Notes: generated by a model from the sequence alone, not told the origin. 64,000 nt of DNA from Nocardia inohanensis NBRC 100128 (GCF_001612945.1 NZ_BDBK01000001.1:1054001-1118000), one strand, 5' to 3'; positions 34,863-43,599 are shown, counted from the stretch's first letter. Translations and numbers: made by a program.

Positions 34863-36142
34863 GAGCTCTCCTGCACGGGGGTCGGGGTAATGGTCTCGGA
34901 TCGGCGGGTGCCGTGAGCGGCGGCGTTGCGCCGGTCGATCGCCCGCTCGTACACGCTGACGGTGCGTGCGGCGACCGCCGGCCAGCTGAAGGTGTCCAAT
35001 GCCCGGCGTCGTCCGGCGATACCCAAGTGCCGCAGTCGATCCGGGTCCCGCAGCAATGCGTCGAGGACACGGGTGAGCGCGTGCACGTCGCCGGGCTCGA
35101 CGAGCTCGGCACAGTCGCCGAGGACCTCGGGCAACGCCCCGGCCCGGCTGGCCACCAGGGGTGTGCCGCTGGCCATGGCCTCCACCGCCGGCAGCGAGAA
35201 CCCTTCGTACATGGACGGAATGCAGGCGATGTCCGCGGAGGCCAGCAGCCGCGCGAGGTCCTCGTCGGCCAATCCGCTGACGGCGGTGACGATATCGGCC
35301 AGGCCGAGTTCGGCGATCAGCTTCTCGGTGGGTCCGTTCGGTTCCAGTCTGGCCACCAGTCGCAGCTCCACTTCGTGCTCGGTACGCAGTCGCGCAACAG
35401 CTTTCAGTAGATGCGCGATGCCCTTGAGTGGTTTGTCGGCGCTGGCCACGGCGACGATTCGCCCCCGGACTCGCGGCTGCTCCCGCGGCCGGAAAAGCTC
35501 GGTGTCCACGCCCAGCGGCACGGTGTGCAACTGCTGTGGCGCCACCCCGAAGTCGGTCGCGATATCGGCGGCCGACGACGCGGAGACGGTGATCAAGTCC
35601 GGTATCCGCCGCGCGACCCGCTGTTGCATACCGAGGAATCCGTACCAGCGCCGTACGAAGGGTTTGCGCCGCCACGGCGCGGCGGCCAGGTCCACCGCGC
35701 GATCCCGCGTGATCGGGTGGTGGATGGTCGCGACCAGCGGCAGCGTGCGCGCGATCTCGAGCAACCCCGGCCCGAGGCACTGATTGTCGTGAACGACATC
35801 GAAATCGTCTGCGCGGGAGCGTAACAGCCGGGCCACGCGCAGGCTGAAGGTGCGTGGTTCGGGAAAGCCCGCCGTCCACATGGTGCCGAGCTCGAGCAGA
35901 TCGATCCGGTCGCGCAGCTCGCGCGGGTGTGGCGTGCGGAAGGGGTCGTCGTCGCGGTACAGGTCCAGGCTGGGCACCTCGGTCAGCCGTACCCGGGGAT
36001 CGAGGTGCTCCGGATAGGGCTGCCCGGAGAACACCTCCACCCGGTGGCCGAGTTCGGCCAGTCCCTGACTGAGGTAGCGGACGTAAATGCCTTGTCCGCC
36101 ACAGTGTGTCTTGCTGCGGTAGGACAGCAGTGCGATGCGCAT
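34856..36142 (-). CDS. Glycosyltransferase family 4
   Basis: A 428-residue GT-B enzyme. The N terminus MRIALLSYRSKTHCGGQGIYVRYLSQGLAELGHRVEVF is the GT4 acceptor-domain start with the GGxxxY loop. The donor domain has VPLGVDTELFRP, VASADKPLKGIAHLLKAV, and the E-x7-E motif PSMYEGFSLPAVEAMASGTPLVAS. It adds a nucleotide-sugar residue to a lipid or metabolite. It starts immediately after the GMC oxidoreductase (TGATG junction) and could be co-transcribed with the TetR and GMC genes. Acceptor unknown. Confidence 0.88.
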   Translation of the reverse strand: MRIALLSYRSKTHCGGQGIYVRYLSQGLAELGHRVEVFSGQPYPEHLDPRVRLTEVPSLDLYRDDDPFRTPHPRELRDRIDLLELGTMWTAGFPEPRTFSLRVARLLRSRADDFDVVHDNQCLGPGLLEIARTLPLVATIHHPITRDRAVDLAAAPWRRKPFVRRWYGFLGMQQRVARRIPDLITVSASSAADIATDFGVAPQQLHTVPLGVDTELFRPREQPRVRGRIVAVASADKPLKGIAHLLKAVARLRTEHEVELRLVARLEPNGPTEKLIAELGLADIVTAVSGLADEDLARLLASADIACIPSMYEGFSLPAVEAMASGTPLVASRAGALPEVLGDCAELVEPGDVHALTRVLDALLRDPDRLRHLGIAGRRRALDTFSWPAVAARTVSVYERAIDRRNAAAHGTRRSETITPTPVQESSC

Positions 36143-37755
36143 CAGGCCACCGCGCCGAGGAATTCCGCGCACTTCTCGCCGATCATCATCGCCGGCGCGT
36201 TGGTGTTGCCGCCGGTGATGCTGGGCATGATGGAGGCGTCGGCGACCCGCAGTCCCTCGATACCGCGCACTCGCAGTCGCGGATCGACGACGGCCCGCTC
36301 GTCGACGCCCATGCGGCAGGTGCCGACCGGATGGTAGACCGAGTGCACCCGGTGGGGCAGCTCGCGCCGCAGCGCGTTCTCGTCGGCGAATTCCGGGCCG
36401 GGCGCGTACTCCTTGATCACGTCGGCGGCGATGCTGTTGTGCGCCATGATCTCCCGAACCGTTTTCAGTCCGGCGACGAGGAAGTCCGTGTCCCGCGGAT
36501 CGGTGAGATAGCCGGGGTCGATGAGCGGTGCGGCGAACGGATTCGTGGAGGCCAGCCGCACCTGCCCGCGGCTGTGCGGGTAGATCAGGCTGGGCAGCAC
36601 GGTCAGCGCGGGCTGACGTTCGACGAGGTAGATCTTGTCCTCGTCCTGGTTGGGCGTCGGGTAGCTCCAGGGTAGGGCGTGCAGTTGCAGATCCGGGAAA
36701 TCGCCGGTGGCGTAGTCGGTTTTGACGAAACCGACCGATTCGAACACGGTGCGCCCCATCCACGAGCTGCCCGGCCGCCGGAGCTCACGCAGCAGGGTGC
36801 GGGCGAAATACGTCGGAATGCCCCGGTGCACAGCCTTTTTGGAGACGAAGGTCATGGGTACGAACAGGTGGTCGTGCAGATTCTGCCCCACCGGCAGGTC
36901 GGCTTCGACGTCGATTCCGAGGGCGCGCAGATGCGCGGCCGGCCCGATGCCCGAGAGCATGAGCAGCTGCGGTGAACCGATCACACCGGCGGAGACGATG
37001 ACCTCCTTCCCCGCGTGCAGTACCCGCCGCATGCCGCGCTCGTCCGCGATCTCGACGCCGGTGGCGCGGCCGTGCTCGACGATCACGCGGGTGGCGTGCG
37101 CGCCGGTGAGCACCGTGAGGCCGTCGCTGCGTCGGTCGGTGAGGTAGCCGCGAGCGGAGCTGTAGCGCAGGCCGTTACGGACACTCTGCTGGAAGACCGA
37201 GATCCCTTCCTGCGAGGCCCCGTTGTAGTCCTCGATGATCGGTGCGCCGAGGGTCTCCGAGGCCGCCACCATGAATTGCCGGGAGATGGGGGTCAGATCC
37301 TGCTGCCGGGTGACCTCGATGGGTCCGCCCGCACCGCGCAAGTCGCTCGCGCCGTCCTGCCAGTTCTCCAGGCGCTTGTACGCGGGCAGCACCTCCCGGT
37401 AGCTCCAGCCTGTATTGCCCGCGGCCGCCCAGGAATCGAAGTTGGCTCGGTTCCCGCGGACGAACAGCATGCCGTTGACGGAGCTGGAACCGCCCAGCAC
37501 CTTTCCCCGGGTCATCGGGATCGTGCGACCGGCGGCATGCGGTTGCGGAATCGAATACTGCTTCCAGCAGACTCGTTGCTTGAGTCGCGGAATCGTGTGG
37601 ACCATGGTGATGAGCCCGGGGGTAGTGACCAGTCGAGTGTCGTCGGTGCGCCCTGCTTCCAGCAGGATCACCCGTGCGTTGTGTTCCGCCAGCCGGCTCG
37701 CGACCACCGCGCCGGCACTGCCGGCCCCTACGACGATGTAGTCGGCTTCGCTCAT
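36142..37755 (-). CDS. GMC-family FAD oxidoreductase, second copy
   Basis: A 537-residue GMC flavoenzyme, paralogous to the one at 23203. It has YIVVGAGSAGAVVASRLAEHNARVILLEAG, the GMC signature MTRGKVLGGSSSVNGMLFVRGN, SGIGPAAHLRALGIDV, and HSVYHPVGTCRMGVDERAVVDP with the catalytic His. It overlaps the upstream TetR by 4 bp. It probably oxidises an alcohol on the substrate of the cyp51/cyp125/mce locus (inference from the shared regulator type and operator). Confidence 0.9.
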   Translation of the reverse strand: MSEADYIVVGAGSAGAVVASRLAEHNARVILLEAGRTDDTRLVTTPGLITMVHTIPRLKQRVCWKQYSIPQPHAAGRTIPMTRGKVLGGSSSVNGMLFVRGNRANFDSWAAAGNTGWSYREVLPAYKRLENWQDGASDLRGAGGPIEVTRQQDLTPISRQFMVAASETLGAPIIEDYNGASQEGISVFQQSVRNGLRYSSARGYLTDRRSDGLTVLTGAHATRVIVEHGRATGVEIADERGMRRVLHAGKEVIVSAGVIGSPQLLMLSGIGPAAHLRALGIDVEADLPVGQNLHDHLFVPMTFVSKKAVHRGIPTYFARTLLRELRRPGSSWMGRTVFESVGFVKTDYATGDFPDLQLHALPWSYPTPNQDEDKIYLVERQPALTVLPSLIYPHSRGQVRLASTNPFAAPLIDPGYLTDPRDTDFLVAGLKTVREIMAHNSIAADVIKEYAPGPEFADENALRRELPHRVHSVYHPVGTCRMGVDERAVVDPRLRVRGIEGLRVADASIMPSITGGNTNAPAMMIGEKCAEFLGAVA

Positions 37756-38372
37756 TCTTCCGCCTTGTCTGCCGTGTTTGCTGCCCGAGCACCGCCGTGT
37801 GCGAGTACTCGTCGTGCGCATGCCGAAAGCAGGTCTGCCACTTCGGAATACGACAGGTGTCCCATCCCGCCCTGGAGCATCGCGCCGGAGTAGAGCAGCT
37901 CGAGCATGTCGAGCGTGCTGGGGTCGTTCGAGCCCAATGCGTCGGTGAGCCGGCGGCGAATCTCCGAGCCGATGCGGACGCGCAGGTGCCGTACGTCGGG
38001 ATCGTCGCCCAGCAGCGCGCTGCTCACCGCACCGGCCAGGGCGGGCTCGTCGGCCACGAGCAGCGACACCTGCCGCAGTACCGCTATCACCCGCGTCGTG
38101 CTGTCGGTCTCGCGAGTCACCGGTTCCGGGGTGGCCGCCAGCCGCCGCCAGAACACCTCGGAGATCAGATGTTCCTTGGACGAGAAGTACGTGTAGGCGG
38201 TCGCGGTGCCGACGCCCGCCGTGGCCGCGACCATTCGGATCGTGGTGCCGGAATAGCCTGCGCGCGAGAGCACCTCGACAGCGGCGGCGGTCAGCCGGTC
38301 GACGGTGTCGGCCTGCTTTTCGGTCAAGCGCCGCCGTGTCGCTTCGATACCGTTGGACGCGGGTTCGGACAT
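37752..38372 (-). CDS. TetR-family regulator, first of two paralogues bounding the cyp51-mce locus
   Basis: A 206-residue TetR protein. The core EATRRRLTEKQADTVDRLTA leads into the HTH RAGYSGTTIRMVAATAGVGTATAYTYFSSKEHL. Very similar sequence is found in the regulator at 60677 (also RIGSEIRRRL / LELLYSGAMLQGGMGHL versus RIGSELRSRL / LELLYYGAMLQAGMGYL). The start ATGTCC is inside the operator GGACATGTG and 8 nt from a TACTAT -10, so the mRNA is leaderless. It most likely represses its own operon and the P450/mce promoters. Confidence 0.92.
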   Translation of the reverse strand: MSEPASNGIEATRRRLTEKQADTVDRLTAAAVEVLSRAGYSGTTIRMVAATAGVGTATAYTYFSSKEHLISEVFWRRLAATPEPVTRETDSTTRVIAVLRQVSLLVADEPALAGAVSSALLGDDPDVRHLRVRIGSEIRRRLTDALGSNDPSTLDMLELLYSGAMLQGGMGHLSYSEVADLLSACARRVLAHGGARAANTADKAEE

Positions 38373-38409
38373 GTGTCTGGATAGTACTGTAGTCTCTTGT
38401 CCGGGACAA
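38366..38409 (-). promoter_or_regulatory. Leaderless promoter/operator of tetR1
   Basis: Read on the minus strand: TTGTCC (-35), 17 bp, TACTAT (-10, 38381-38386), then 8 nt to ATGTCC (38372). A TTGTCCGGGACAA palindrome covers the -35, and a CAGACACATGTCC element covers the start. The layout is the same as at 54861 and 60641. Confidence 0.75.
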
Positions 38410-38479
38410 TTGATTCGAGTCGTGATCATCGCCGGCCAGATGGCCTCGATACCGACTCTCCGCACCGGAAAGGGACCCG

Positions 38480-38989
38480 ATGTCCGCGATGTACCCATGC
38501 CGCCCTGTCGATTCCGCGTTCGTGGACACCGCGCCACACCGCTTCGCCAATACCGTCGAACTCGCGGTGTCGCCGGAGCAGGTGTTCGAGGTGCTCGCCG
38601 ACGCCGCGTCCTGGCCGCGGTGGGCCTCCGTCATCACCGGTGTGACCTGGACCAGTCCGGAACCGCACGGCATCGGCACCACCCGCACGGTCCGGATGCG
38701 TGCGGGCATCGTCGGCAACGAGGAGTTCCTGGCGTGGGAACCGAACACGCACATGGCTTTTCGGTTCAACGAGTGCTCCACCCGCGGCATCACCGCCTTC
38801 GCCGAGGACTACCGGATCGTTCCCACGGCGACCGGATGCCGGCTGACCTGGACGCTGGCCATGGATGGCGACCGGCCGACCGGAGTGTCGCTCCGGCTCT
38901 TCCGGCCGTTGATGAACGCGACGTTCCGGTGGTTCCTGCGCAACCTGCGCACCTTGACGAACCGCAGATTCGCGACCGCGGCGCGCTGA
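38480..38989 (+). CDS. SRPBCC (polyketide cyclase/START) family protein
   Basis: A 169-residue helix-grip protein: FANTVELAVSPEQVFEVLADAASWPRWASVITGVTW, GTTRTVRMRAGIVGNEEFLAWEPNTHMAFRF, then a C-terminal amphipathic helix. The fold encloses a hydrophobic pocket and often binds lipids, steroids or polyketides. It is divergent from tetR1 across ~110 bp that hold the operator, so it is probably co-regulated. It may serve as a carrier or cyclase for the locus substrate (inference). Confidence 0.85.
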   Translation: MSAMYPCRPVDSAFVDTAPHRFANTVELAVSPEQVFEVLADAASWPRWASVITGVTWTSPEPHGIGTTRTVRMRAGIVGNEEFLAWEPNTHMAFRFNECSTRGITAFAEDYRIVPTATGCRLTWTLAMDGDRPTGVSLRLFRPLMNATFRWFLRNLRTLTNRRFATAAR

Positions 38990-39006
38990 GCTCGAAACCG
39001 TTGTGA

Positions 39007-39047
39007 TAGTCCCGATCCCGTCCGCATGCCGGTCGGGATCGGGACTA
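39007..39047. terminator. Bidirectional terminator between SRPBCC gene and cyp125
   Basis: A perfect 14-bp stem (TAGTCCCGATCCCG with CGGGATCGGGACTA) and 13-nt loop sit between the convergent genes ending at 38989 and 39055. Confidence 0.85.
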
Positions 39048-39054
39048 CCAGAGG

Positions 39055-40323
39055 TTACGAGTAGCGGACCTGCCAGTGCTTGATGCCGTTGATCCAGCCG
39101 TTGCGCAGGCGTTCGGGCTCGGCGAGCTGGGTGATATCGGGCATGGCGTCGGCGATGGCATTGAACATCAGGTCGATTTCCAGGCGCGCGAGGTTCGCTC
39201 CGACGCAGAAGTGTGCCCCGGTGCCACCGAACGCCAGGTGCGGATTGGGGTCGCGCAGGATGTCGAAGGCGAAGGGATCCTCGAACGCGTCCTCATCGAA
39301 ATTGGCCGAGCCGTAGAACAATCCGAGGCGCTCGCCCGCACGAATCGGTTGCCCGCCGAGTTCGGTGTCGGCGGTGGCGGTGCGCTGGAACACCGTCACC
39401 GGGGTGGCCCATCGGATGATCTCATCGGCTGCCGTGCGGGGGCGCTGCTGTTTGAACAGCTCCCACTGGCCGGGGTTGTCGATGAACGCCTTCATACCGT
39501 GGGTGATGGCATTACGCGTGGTTTCGTTGCCCGCGACCGCGAGCAGGATGACGAAGAAACCGAATTCGTCCGAGCCCAGCGCTTCCCCGTCGAGGTCGGC
39601 GTTGACCAGTTGCGTGACGATATCGTCGCCGGGGTCGGCGCGGCGCTGTTCGGCCATGTTCCAGGCGTAGCCGAGGATCTCCACGGACGCGTTGTCCGAG
39701 GCGGTGGTGGTGACGGTATCGCCGTATTCGGGATCGTCGTAGTTGATCATCTGATTCGACCAGTCGAAGAGCTTGCGCCGATCCTCCTGTGGCACGCCGA
39801 GCAGTTCGGCGATGGCCTGCAACGGCAGTTCGCACGCCACCTGCTCGACGAAGTCGCCGCCGCCGGCCTGCTTGGCCGCGTGCACGATTCGCTGCGCGCG
39901 TGCGGTCAGCGCCGCCCGCAATCCTTCCACCGCGCGCGGACTGAACCCCTTGGAGATGATGCGCCTGATCTTGGTGTGCTTGGGCGGGTCCATATTGACC
40001 AGCAGCGCGCTGGTCAATTCGATCTGATCGATGGTGACCTGTCCGGGCAGCCGGATGATCGAGCCCTTGCGCTGGGACGAGAACAGCTCGGGGTTGCGCG
40101 AGATCTCCTTGATGTCCTCGTGTTTGGTGACCGCCCAATAGCCGCCGTCCCGGAAGCCGCCGGAGTTGTTGTCGGTTTGCGCGTTCCACCAGACCGGTGC
40201 GGTGCGGCGCAGTTGCGCGAATTCCTGGACGGGATTGCGGGTTTCCCAGAGTGCGGGATCGGTGAGGTCGAATCCGGTGGGTAGCACGGGCGCGGGCACG
40301 GGTTCCTCCTGATAGGCCGACAT
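39055..40323 (-). CDS. cyp125: Cytochrome P450, CYP125-like (steroid C26/C27 hydroxylase type)
   Basis: A 422-residue P450. The heme motif FGGTGAHFCVGANLAR has Cys373, the I-helix is AGNETTRN and ExxR is DEIIR. Long blocks match mycobacterial CYP125A1 as I recall it: PVQEFAQLRRTAPVWWN, DFVEQVACELPLQAIAELLG and ERLRNGWINGIKHWQVRYS. CYP125 oxidises the terminal methyl of the cholesterol side chain to alcohol, aldehyde and acid (established knowledge). It starts 26 bp after cyp51 in the same direction, so the two are co-transcribed. Whether the substrate is cholesterol itself or another sterol/terpenoid cannot be told. Confidence 0.92.
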   Translation of the reverse strand: MSAYQEEPVPAPVLPTGFDLTDPALWETRNPVQEFAQLRRTAPVWWNAQTDNNSGGFRDGGYWAVTKHEDIKEISRNPELFSSQRKGSIIRLPGQVTIDQIELTSALLVNMDPPKHTKIRRIISKGFSPRAVEGLRAALTARAQRIVHAAKQAGGGDFVEQVACELPLQAIAELLGVPQEDRRKLFDWSNQMINYDDPEYGDTVTTTASDNASVEILGYAWNMAEQRRADPGDDIVTQLVNADLDGEALGSDEFGFFVILLAVAGNETTRNAITHGMKAFIDNPGQWELFKQQRPRTAADEIIRWATPVTVFQRTATADTELGGQPIRAGERLGLFYGSANFDEDAFEDPFAFDILRDPNPHLAFGGTGAHFCVGANLARLEIDLMFNAIADAMPDITQLAEPERLRNGWINGIKHWQVRYS

Positions 40324-40349
40324 CGTCGTGGACCTGGATGGGGCGGGGT

Positions 40350-41702
40350 TCACCGCACGCGGCGGCGGTAGCGGACCCGGCAGGGCTGTTCGAGCTGGAC
40401 GACCATCTTGGAGTGATCGTTGCGGTAGCTGTCCGAGGGTTGCGCCATCTCGAATTCCCAGTCCCGCAGCAGAATCGAGAAGATCGCCTTGAGCTGCATG
40501 AGCGCGAAGGGCGCGCCGACGCAGCGGTGGCGACCGGCGCCGAAAGGGATCCAGTTCCACTTGTGGACCAGGTCCTCCTGGCGCGGATCGAGGTAGCGGT
40601 CCGGATCGTAGGAGTCCGGTTCGGGGAAGTCCTCCGGAATCCGGTTGGAGATGGCCGGTGTCGCGGCCACCATGTCCCCGGGGGCGATCCGGTTTCCGCA
40701 CACTTCGAACTCGCCCTGCGCGATCCGCATCAGGATGATGAGCGGCGGATGCAGCCGCAAGGTTTCCTTGAGGGCCGCCTCGAGCCGCGGAATCTGGCGC
40801 AGCGCATGGTGACTCACCGTGGCGCCGTCGGCGAAGAGCTCGTCGAGTTCGGCGACGACGCGGTCGAGCAGGTCCGGATGACGCAGTAGTTCGATAATGG
40901 TCCAGGCCGCGGTGCCGGAGGTGGTGTGGTGCCCGGCGAACATCATCGAGATGAAGATGCCGGTGATCTCGCTGGCGCTGAATCGGGGCGCGCCGTCCTC
41001 GCCCGGAACCGAGACGAGCACGTCGAGCATGTCGCGATCCTCTTTGCCCTGCGGCGGATTCGCGATGCGGTCGTCCATGATCTCCTGCACCAGCTCGACC
41101 AGTTTCGCCCGCGATTCGTCGCGAATGCGGAAGCTCTCGATGGGCGCGTAGGGGTCGACGTAGCAGTAGGCGTCGGTGCCCCGTTCGAGTTCGTGGTACA
41201 GGTGCGCGAAGCGCTCGTCGAGCTGATTGCGGAACTTGACGCCGATCAGGCAGGCCGACGAGGTGTAGATGGTCAGTTCGGCGAAGAACTCGAGCAGATC
41301 GATCTCGCCCGCGTCGTCCCAGCGGGCCAGCATCTGATCGACTTCGCGCGCAATGGTTTCGGCGTGCCCGCGCATGTGCTCGGCGCGCAGCGCCTGATTG
41401 TGCAGCATTTCCCGGCGGCGTTCGGGGCTGGCGTCGAAAACCACGCCCTCGCCGAAGATCGGTTTCATGAACGGGTAGGCCGCGGCCTGGTCCAGGTCCT
41501 CGTCGGCGGAACGGAAGAAGAACTCGTTGGCTTCGGCCCCCGACAGCATGATCACATCGCGGCCCGCGAGCTCGAACGATCCGACATCGCCGCATTCGGC
41601 GCGGACTCGGCGCATCAGGGCGATGGGATCGGTGCGGAACTCCTCGAGGTGCCCATGTTCGGCTCCGCCACCGGATACGCGCTGCGGCTTGACCAATGTC
41701 AT
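40350..41702 (-). CDS. cyp51: Sterol 14-alpha-demethylase, CYP51
   Basis: A 450-residue P450 nearly collinear with M. tuberculosis CYP51: VSGGGAEHGHLEEFRTDPIA, YPFMKPIFGEGVVFDASPE (B'-region sterol-binding signature), the I-helix MMFAGHHTTSGTA, ExxR in KETLRLHPP, and the heme loop FGAGRHRCVGAPF with Cys394. CYP51 removes the 14-alpha-methyl group of lanosterol-type sterols. ATG 41702 has GGGAAGGA 7 nt upstream and overlaps (ATGA) the stop of a 15-codon leaderless mini-ORF. It is the first structural gene of the cyp51-cyp125 operon. Confidence 0.95.
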   Translation of the reverse strand: MTLVKPQRVSGGGAEHGHLEEFRTDPIALMRRVRAECGDVGSFELAGRDVIMLSGAEANEFFFRSADEDLDQAAAYPFMKPIFGEGVVFDASPERRREMLHNQALRAEHMRGHAETIAREVDQMLARWDDAGEIDLLEFFAELTIYTSSACLIGVKFRNQLDERFAHLYHELERGTDAYCYVDPYAPIESFRIRDESRAKLVELVQEIMDDRIANPPQGKEDRDMLDVLVSVPGEDGAPRFSASEITGIFISMMFAGHHTTSGTAAWTIIELLRHPDLLDRVVAELDELFADGATVSHHALRQIPRLEAALKETLRLHPPLIILMRIAQGEFEVCGNRIAPGDMVAATPAISNRIPEDFPEPDSYDPDRYLDPRQEDLVHKWNWIPFGAGRHRCVGAPFALMQLKAIFSILLRDWEFEMAQPSDSYRNDHSKMVVQLEQPCRVRYRRRVR

Positions 41703-41746
41703 TGGAAATCCTTCCCGGAAAAGCTGTCCGGACACATGATGGACAT
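41699..41746 (-). CDS. Leaderless 15-codon mini-ORF coupled to cyp51
   Basis: Peptide MSIMCPDSFSGKDFQ. Its ATGTCC lies 8 nt from a TACTGT -10 (41755-41760), the same position that encodes the start of the TetR proteins at two other promoters. Its TGA (41699-41701) overlaps the cyp51 ATG, and a Shine-Dalgarno site for cyp51 lies inside it. Translation of this peptide is predicted, not shown. Confidence 0.5.
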   Translation of the reverse strand: MSIMCPDSFSGKDFQ

Positions 41747-41783
41747 GTGTCCGGACAGTACTACGATGGGTGGTCGGGTACAA
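41724..41783. promoter_or_regulatory. Double operator and promoter of cyp51 / DUF1059
   Basis: CTGTCCGGACACATG (41724-41738) and its exact inverse (41744-41758) are separated by 5 bp; each contains the palindrome TGTCCGGACA. On the minus strand a TTGTAC -35 (41778-41783) and TACTGT -10 (41755-41760) are 17 bp apart, with the operator over the -10 and start. The DUF1059 gene on the plus strand begins 57 bp away, so the region serves both directions. Confidence 0.85.
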
Positions 41784-41815
41784 GGACCCGTTCTCCTGGT
41801 GAAAGGAAACCCCGA

Positions 41816-41962
41816 ATGAAGAAGCGCCTGAACTGTCCCTGTGGCGAGTTCATCAGCGGCACCGACGAGGACGACCTGGTGGTGAAGACGCAGCGGCATC
41901 TCGCCGAACGGCATCCGGATCACGACTACTCCCGGGAAGAGATTCTTTTCATCGCCTACTAG
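41816..41962 (+). CDS. DUF1059 small protein (48 aa)
   Basis: A compact protein beginning MKKRLNCPCGEFISGTDEDD, with a CPCG pair and later conserved HLAERHPDH and YSREEILFIA blocks. These make the DUF1059 pattern; the Cys and His residues could bind a metal. GAAAGGA stands 8 nt before the ATG. It is divergent from cyp51 and shares its operator, and it precedes the aldehyde dehydrogenase. Function unknown. Confidence 0.85.
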   Translation: MKKRLNCPCGEFISGTDEDDLVVKTQRHLAERHPDHDYSREEILFIAY

Positions 41963-42045
41963 CCGGGCCGATCGCCGGGTTTCGTTGCCGCCCTTGCGCT
42001 GTGGGCCGTGCGGCTCCGGTTGCCTGTTGCGCTTGGGTAAGAGTC

Positions 42046-42082
42046 CGAACTATATTCCGAACAGTTGTCCAGACACTTATCG
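42046..42082 (+). promoter_or_regulatory. Operator-like cluster before the aldehyde dehydrogenase
   Basis: GTCCGAAC, a TATATT box, TTCCGAACAG and TTGTCCAGACAC follow each other just before the cgggag ribosome-binding site. TGTCCAGACAC is identical to the element at the cyp123 promoter (54887-54897). Confidence 0.6.
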
Positions 42083-42092
42083 GGAGTCTTTG

Positions 42093-43562
42093 ATGAACGG
42101 TCTCGTCCCCGCCGCGGGCACCCTCCTGTTGATCGGCGGCAAGCTGGTCCCCGGTGCGGCGGGAGTCTTCCCGACGGTGAATCCGGCGACCGAGGAAGTG
42201 CTCGGGTATGCCGCGAACGCCGCGGCCGACGATCTGGACGCGGCGGTCGCGGCGGCGCGGGCCGCCTTCGACGAAACCGAGTGGTCACGCGATCACGCCT
42301 TCCGCGCGCACTGCCTGCGGCAGTTGCGTGACGTCCTGCGGGCGAACCTGGCGGAGCTGCGCGAGATCACCGTTGCCGAAGCGGGTGCGCCGGTCATGCT
42401 GACCAGTGGCCCGCACCTGGAAGGACCGATCGCGGATCTGGATTTCGCCGCCGATCTGGCCGAAAGCTACAGCTGGCGAACCGATCTCGGCGAGCGGACG
42501 CAGATGGGCATCCCCAGCCGCCGGGAGATCCGGCGCGAGGCGGTGGGCGTCGTCGGCGCCATCACGCCGTGGAATTTCCCGCACCAGATCAATCTGGCGA
42601 AGCTGGGCCCGGCGCTGGCGGCGGGAAACACCGTGGTCCTCAAGCCCGCCCCCGACACCCCGTGGTGCGCGGCGGTGCTCGGGCCGCTCATTGTCGAGGG
42701 CACCGACATTCCCGCCGGGGTGGTGAATATCGTTACCTCGAACGATCATTCGGTGGGCGCCCGGCTGGTCGAGGATCCGCGGGTCGACATGATCACCTTC
42801 ACCGGATCCACCCGCACCGGCCGCTCGGTGATGGTCGGCGGGGCGGCGAATCTCAAGCGCACCTTCCTCGAACTCGGCGGCAAGTCCGCGGCGGTCGTGC
42901 TCGACGATGCCGATATCGGCGCCGCCGCGAGCTACACCGCGTTCTCGGTCGCCGTGCACGCCGGACAGGGCTGCGCGCTCACCACCCGGCTGCTGGTGCC
43001 GCGCGCGGCCTATGCCGATGCCGTCGCCGCGGCCGGCAAGGCGATGGCGGGCCTGCGGCCCGGTGATCCGACGAAACCCGGAACCATTTGCGGCCCACTC
43101 ATTTCCGCCGCGCAACGCGACCGCGTAGAGGGCTACCTCACCATCGCGCGATCGGAGGGCGGCCGGATCGTCACCGGCGGCGGGCGGCCCGAGGAGCAGC
43201 CGCGCGGCTACTTCGTCGAACCCACCGTCATCGCCGATGTCGCCAATACCGATACCGTCGCGCGGGAGGAGATCTTCGGTCCGGTCCTGGTCGTGATCCC
43301 GCACGACGGGGACGCCGACGCGGTGCGGCTGGCCAACGAATCGCCCTACGGGCTTTCGGGTTCGGTGTGGGGCGCCGACCCCGAGCGCGTAGACCGGGTG
43401 GTGAACGGCGTGCGGACCGGCACTTTGAGCGTCAACGGCGGTCTCTGGTACCACGCCGACGCCCCGTTCGGCGGCTACAAGCAATCCGGGCTCGGCCGCG
43501 AGATGGGCGTGGCCGGGTTCGAGGAATACCTGGAAACCAAACTCGTCGCGACTCCCGCCTGA
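42093..43562 (+). CDS. NAD-dependent aldehyde dehydrogenase (Rv0768/AldA-like)
   Basis: A 489-residue ALDH. It has VGVVGAITPWNFPHQINLAKLGPALAAGNTVVLKPAP (cofactor site), ITFTGSTRTGRS, the general-base Glu in LELGGKSAAVVLDDAD, and the nucleophile Cys in HAGQGCALTTRLL. The C-terminal HADAPFGGYKQSGLGREMG completes the fold. ATG 42093 follows CGGGAG. It starts a plus-strand operon with an SDR, a HIBDH-like enzyme and a second SDR, matching the order of Rv0768-Rv0769-Rv0770 next to cyp51 in M. tuberculosis (from memory). It probably oxidises an aldehyde released from the P450-modified substrate. Confidence 0.9.
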   Translation: MNGLVPAAGTLLLIGGKLVPGAAGVFPTVNPATEEVLGYAANAAADDLDAAVAAARAAFDETEWSRDHAFRAHCLRQLRDVLRANLAELREITVAEAGAPVMLTSGPHLEGPIADLDFAADLAESYSWRTDLGERTQMGIPSRREIRREAVGVVGAITPWNFPHQINLAKLGPALAAGNTVVLKPAPDTPWCAAVLGPLIVEGTDIPAGVVNIVTSNDHSVGARLVEDPRVDMITFTGSTRTGRSVMVGGAANLKRTFLELGGKSAAVVLDDADIGAAASYTAFSVAVHAGQGCALTTRLLVPRAAYADAVAAAGKAMAGLRPGDPTKPGTICGPLISAAQRDRVEGYLTIARSEGGRIVTGGGRPEEQPRGYFVEPTVIADVANTDTVAREEIFGPVLVVIPHDGDADAVRLANESPYGLSGSVWGADPERVDRVVNGVRTGTLSVNGGLWYHADAPFGGYKQSGLGREMGVAGFEEYLETKLVATPA

Positions 43563-43599
43563 CGAACCGACATCACCCCGAATACAAGGAGCTCGAGAA

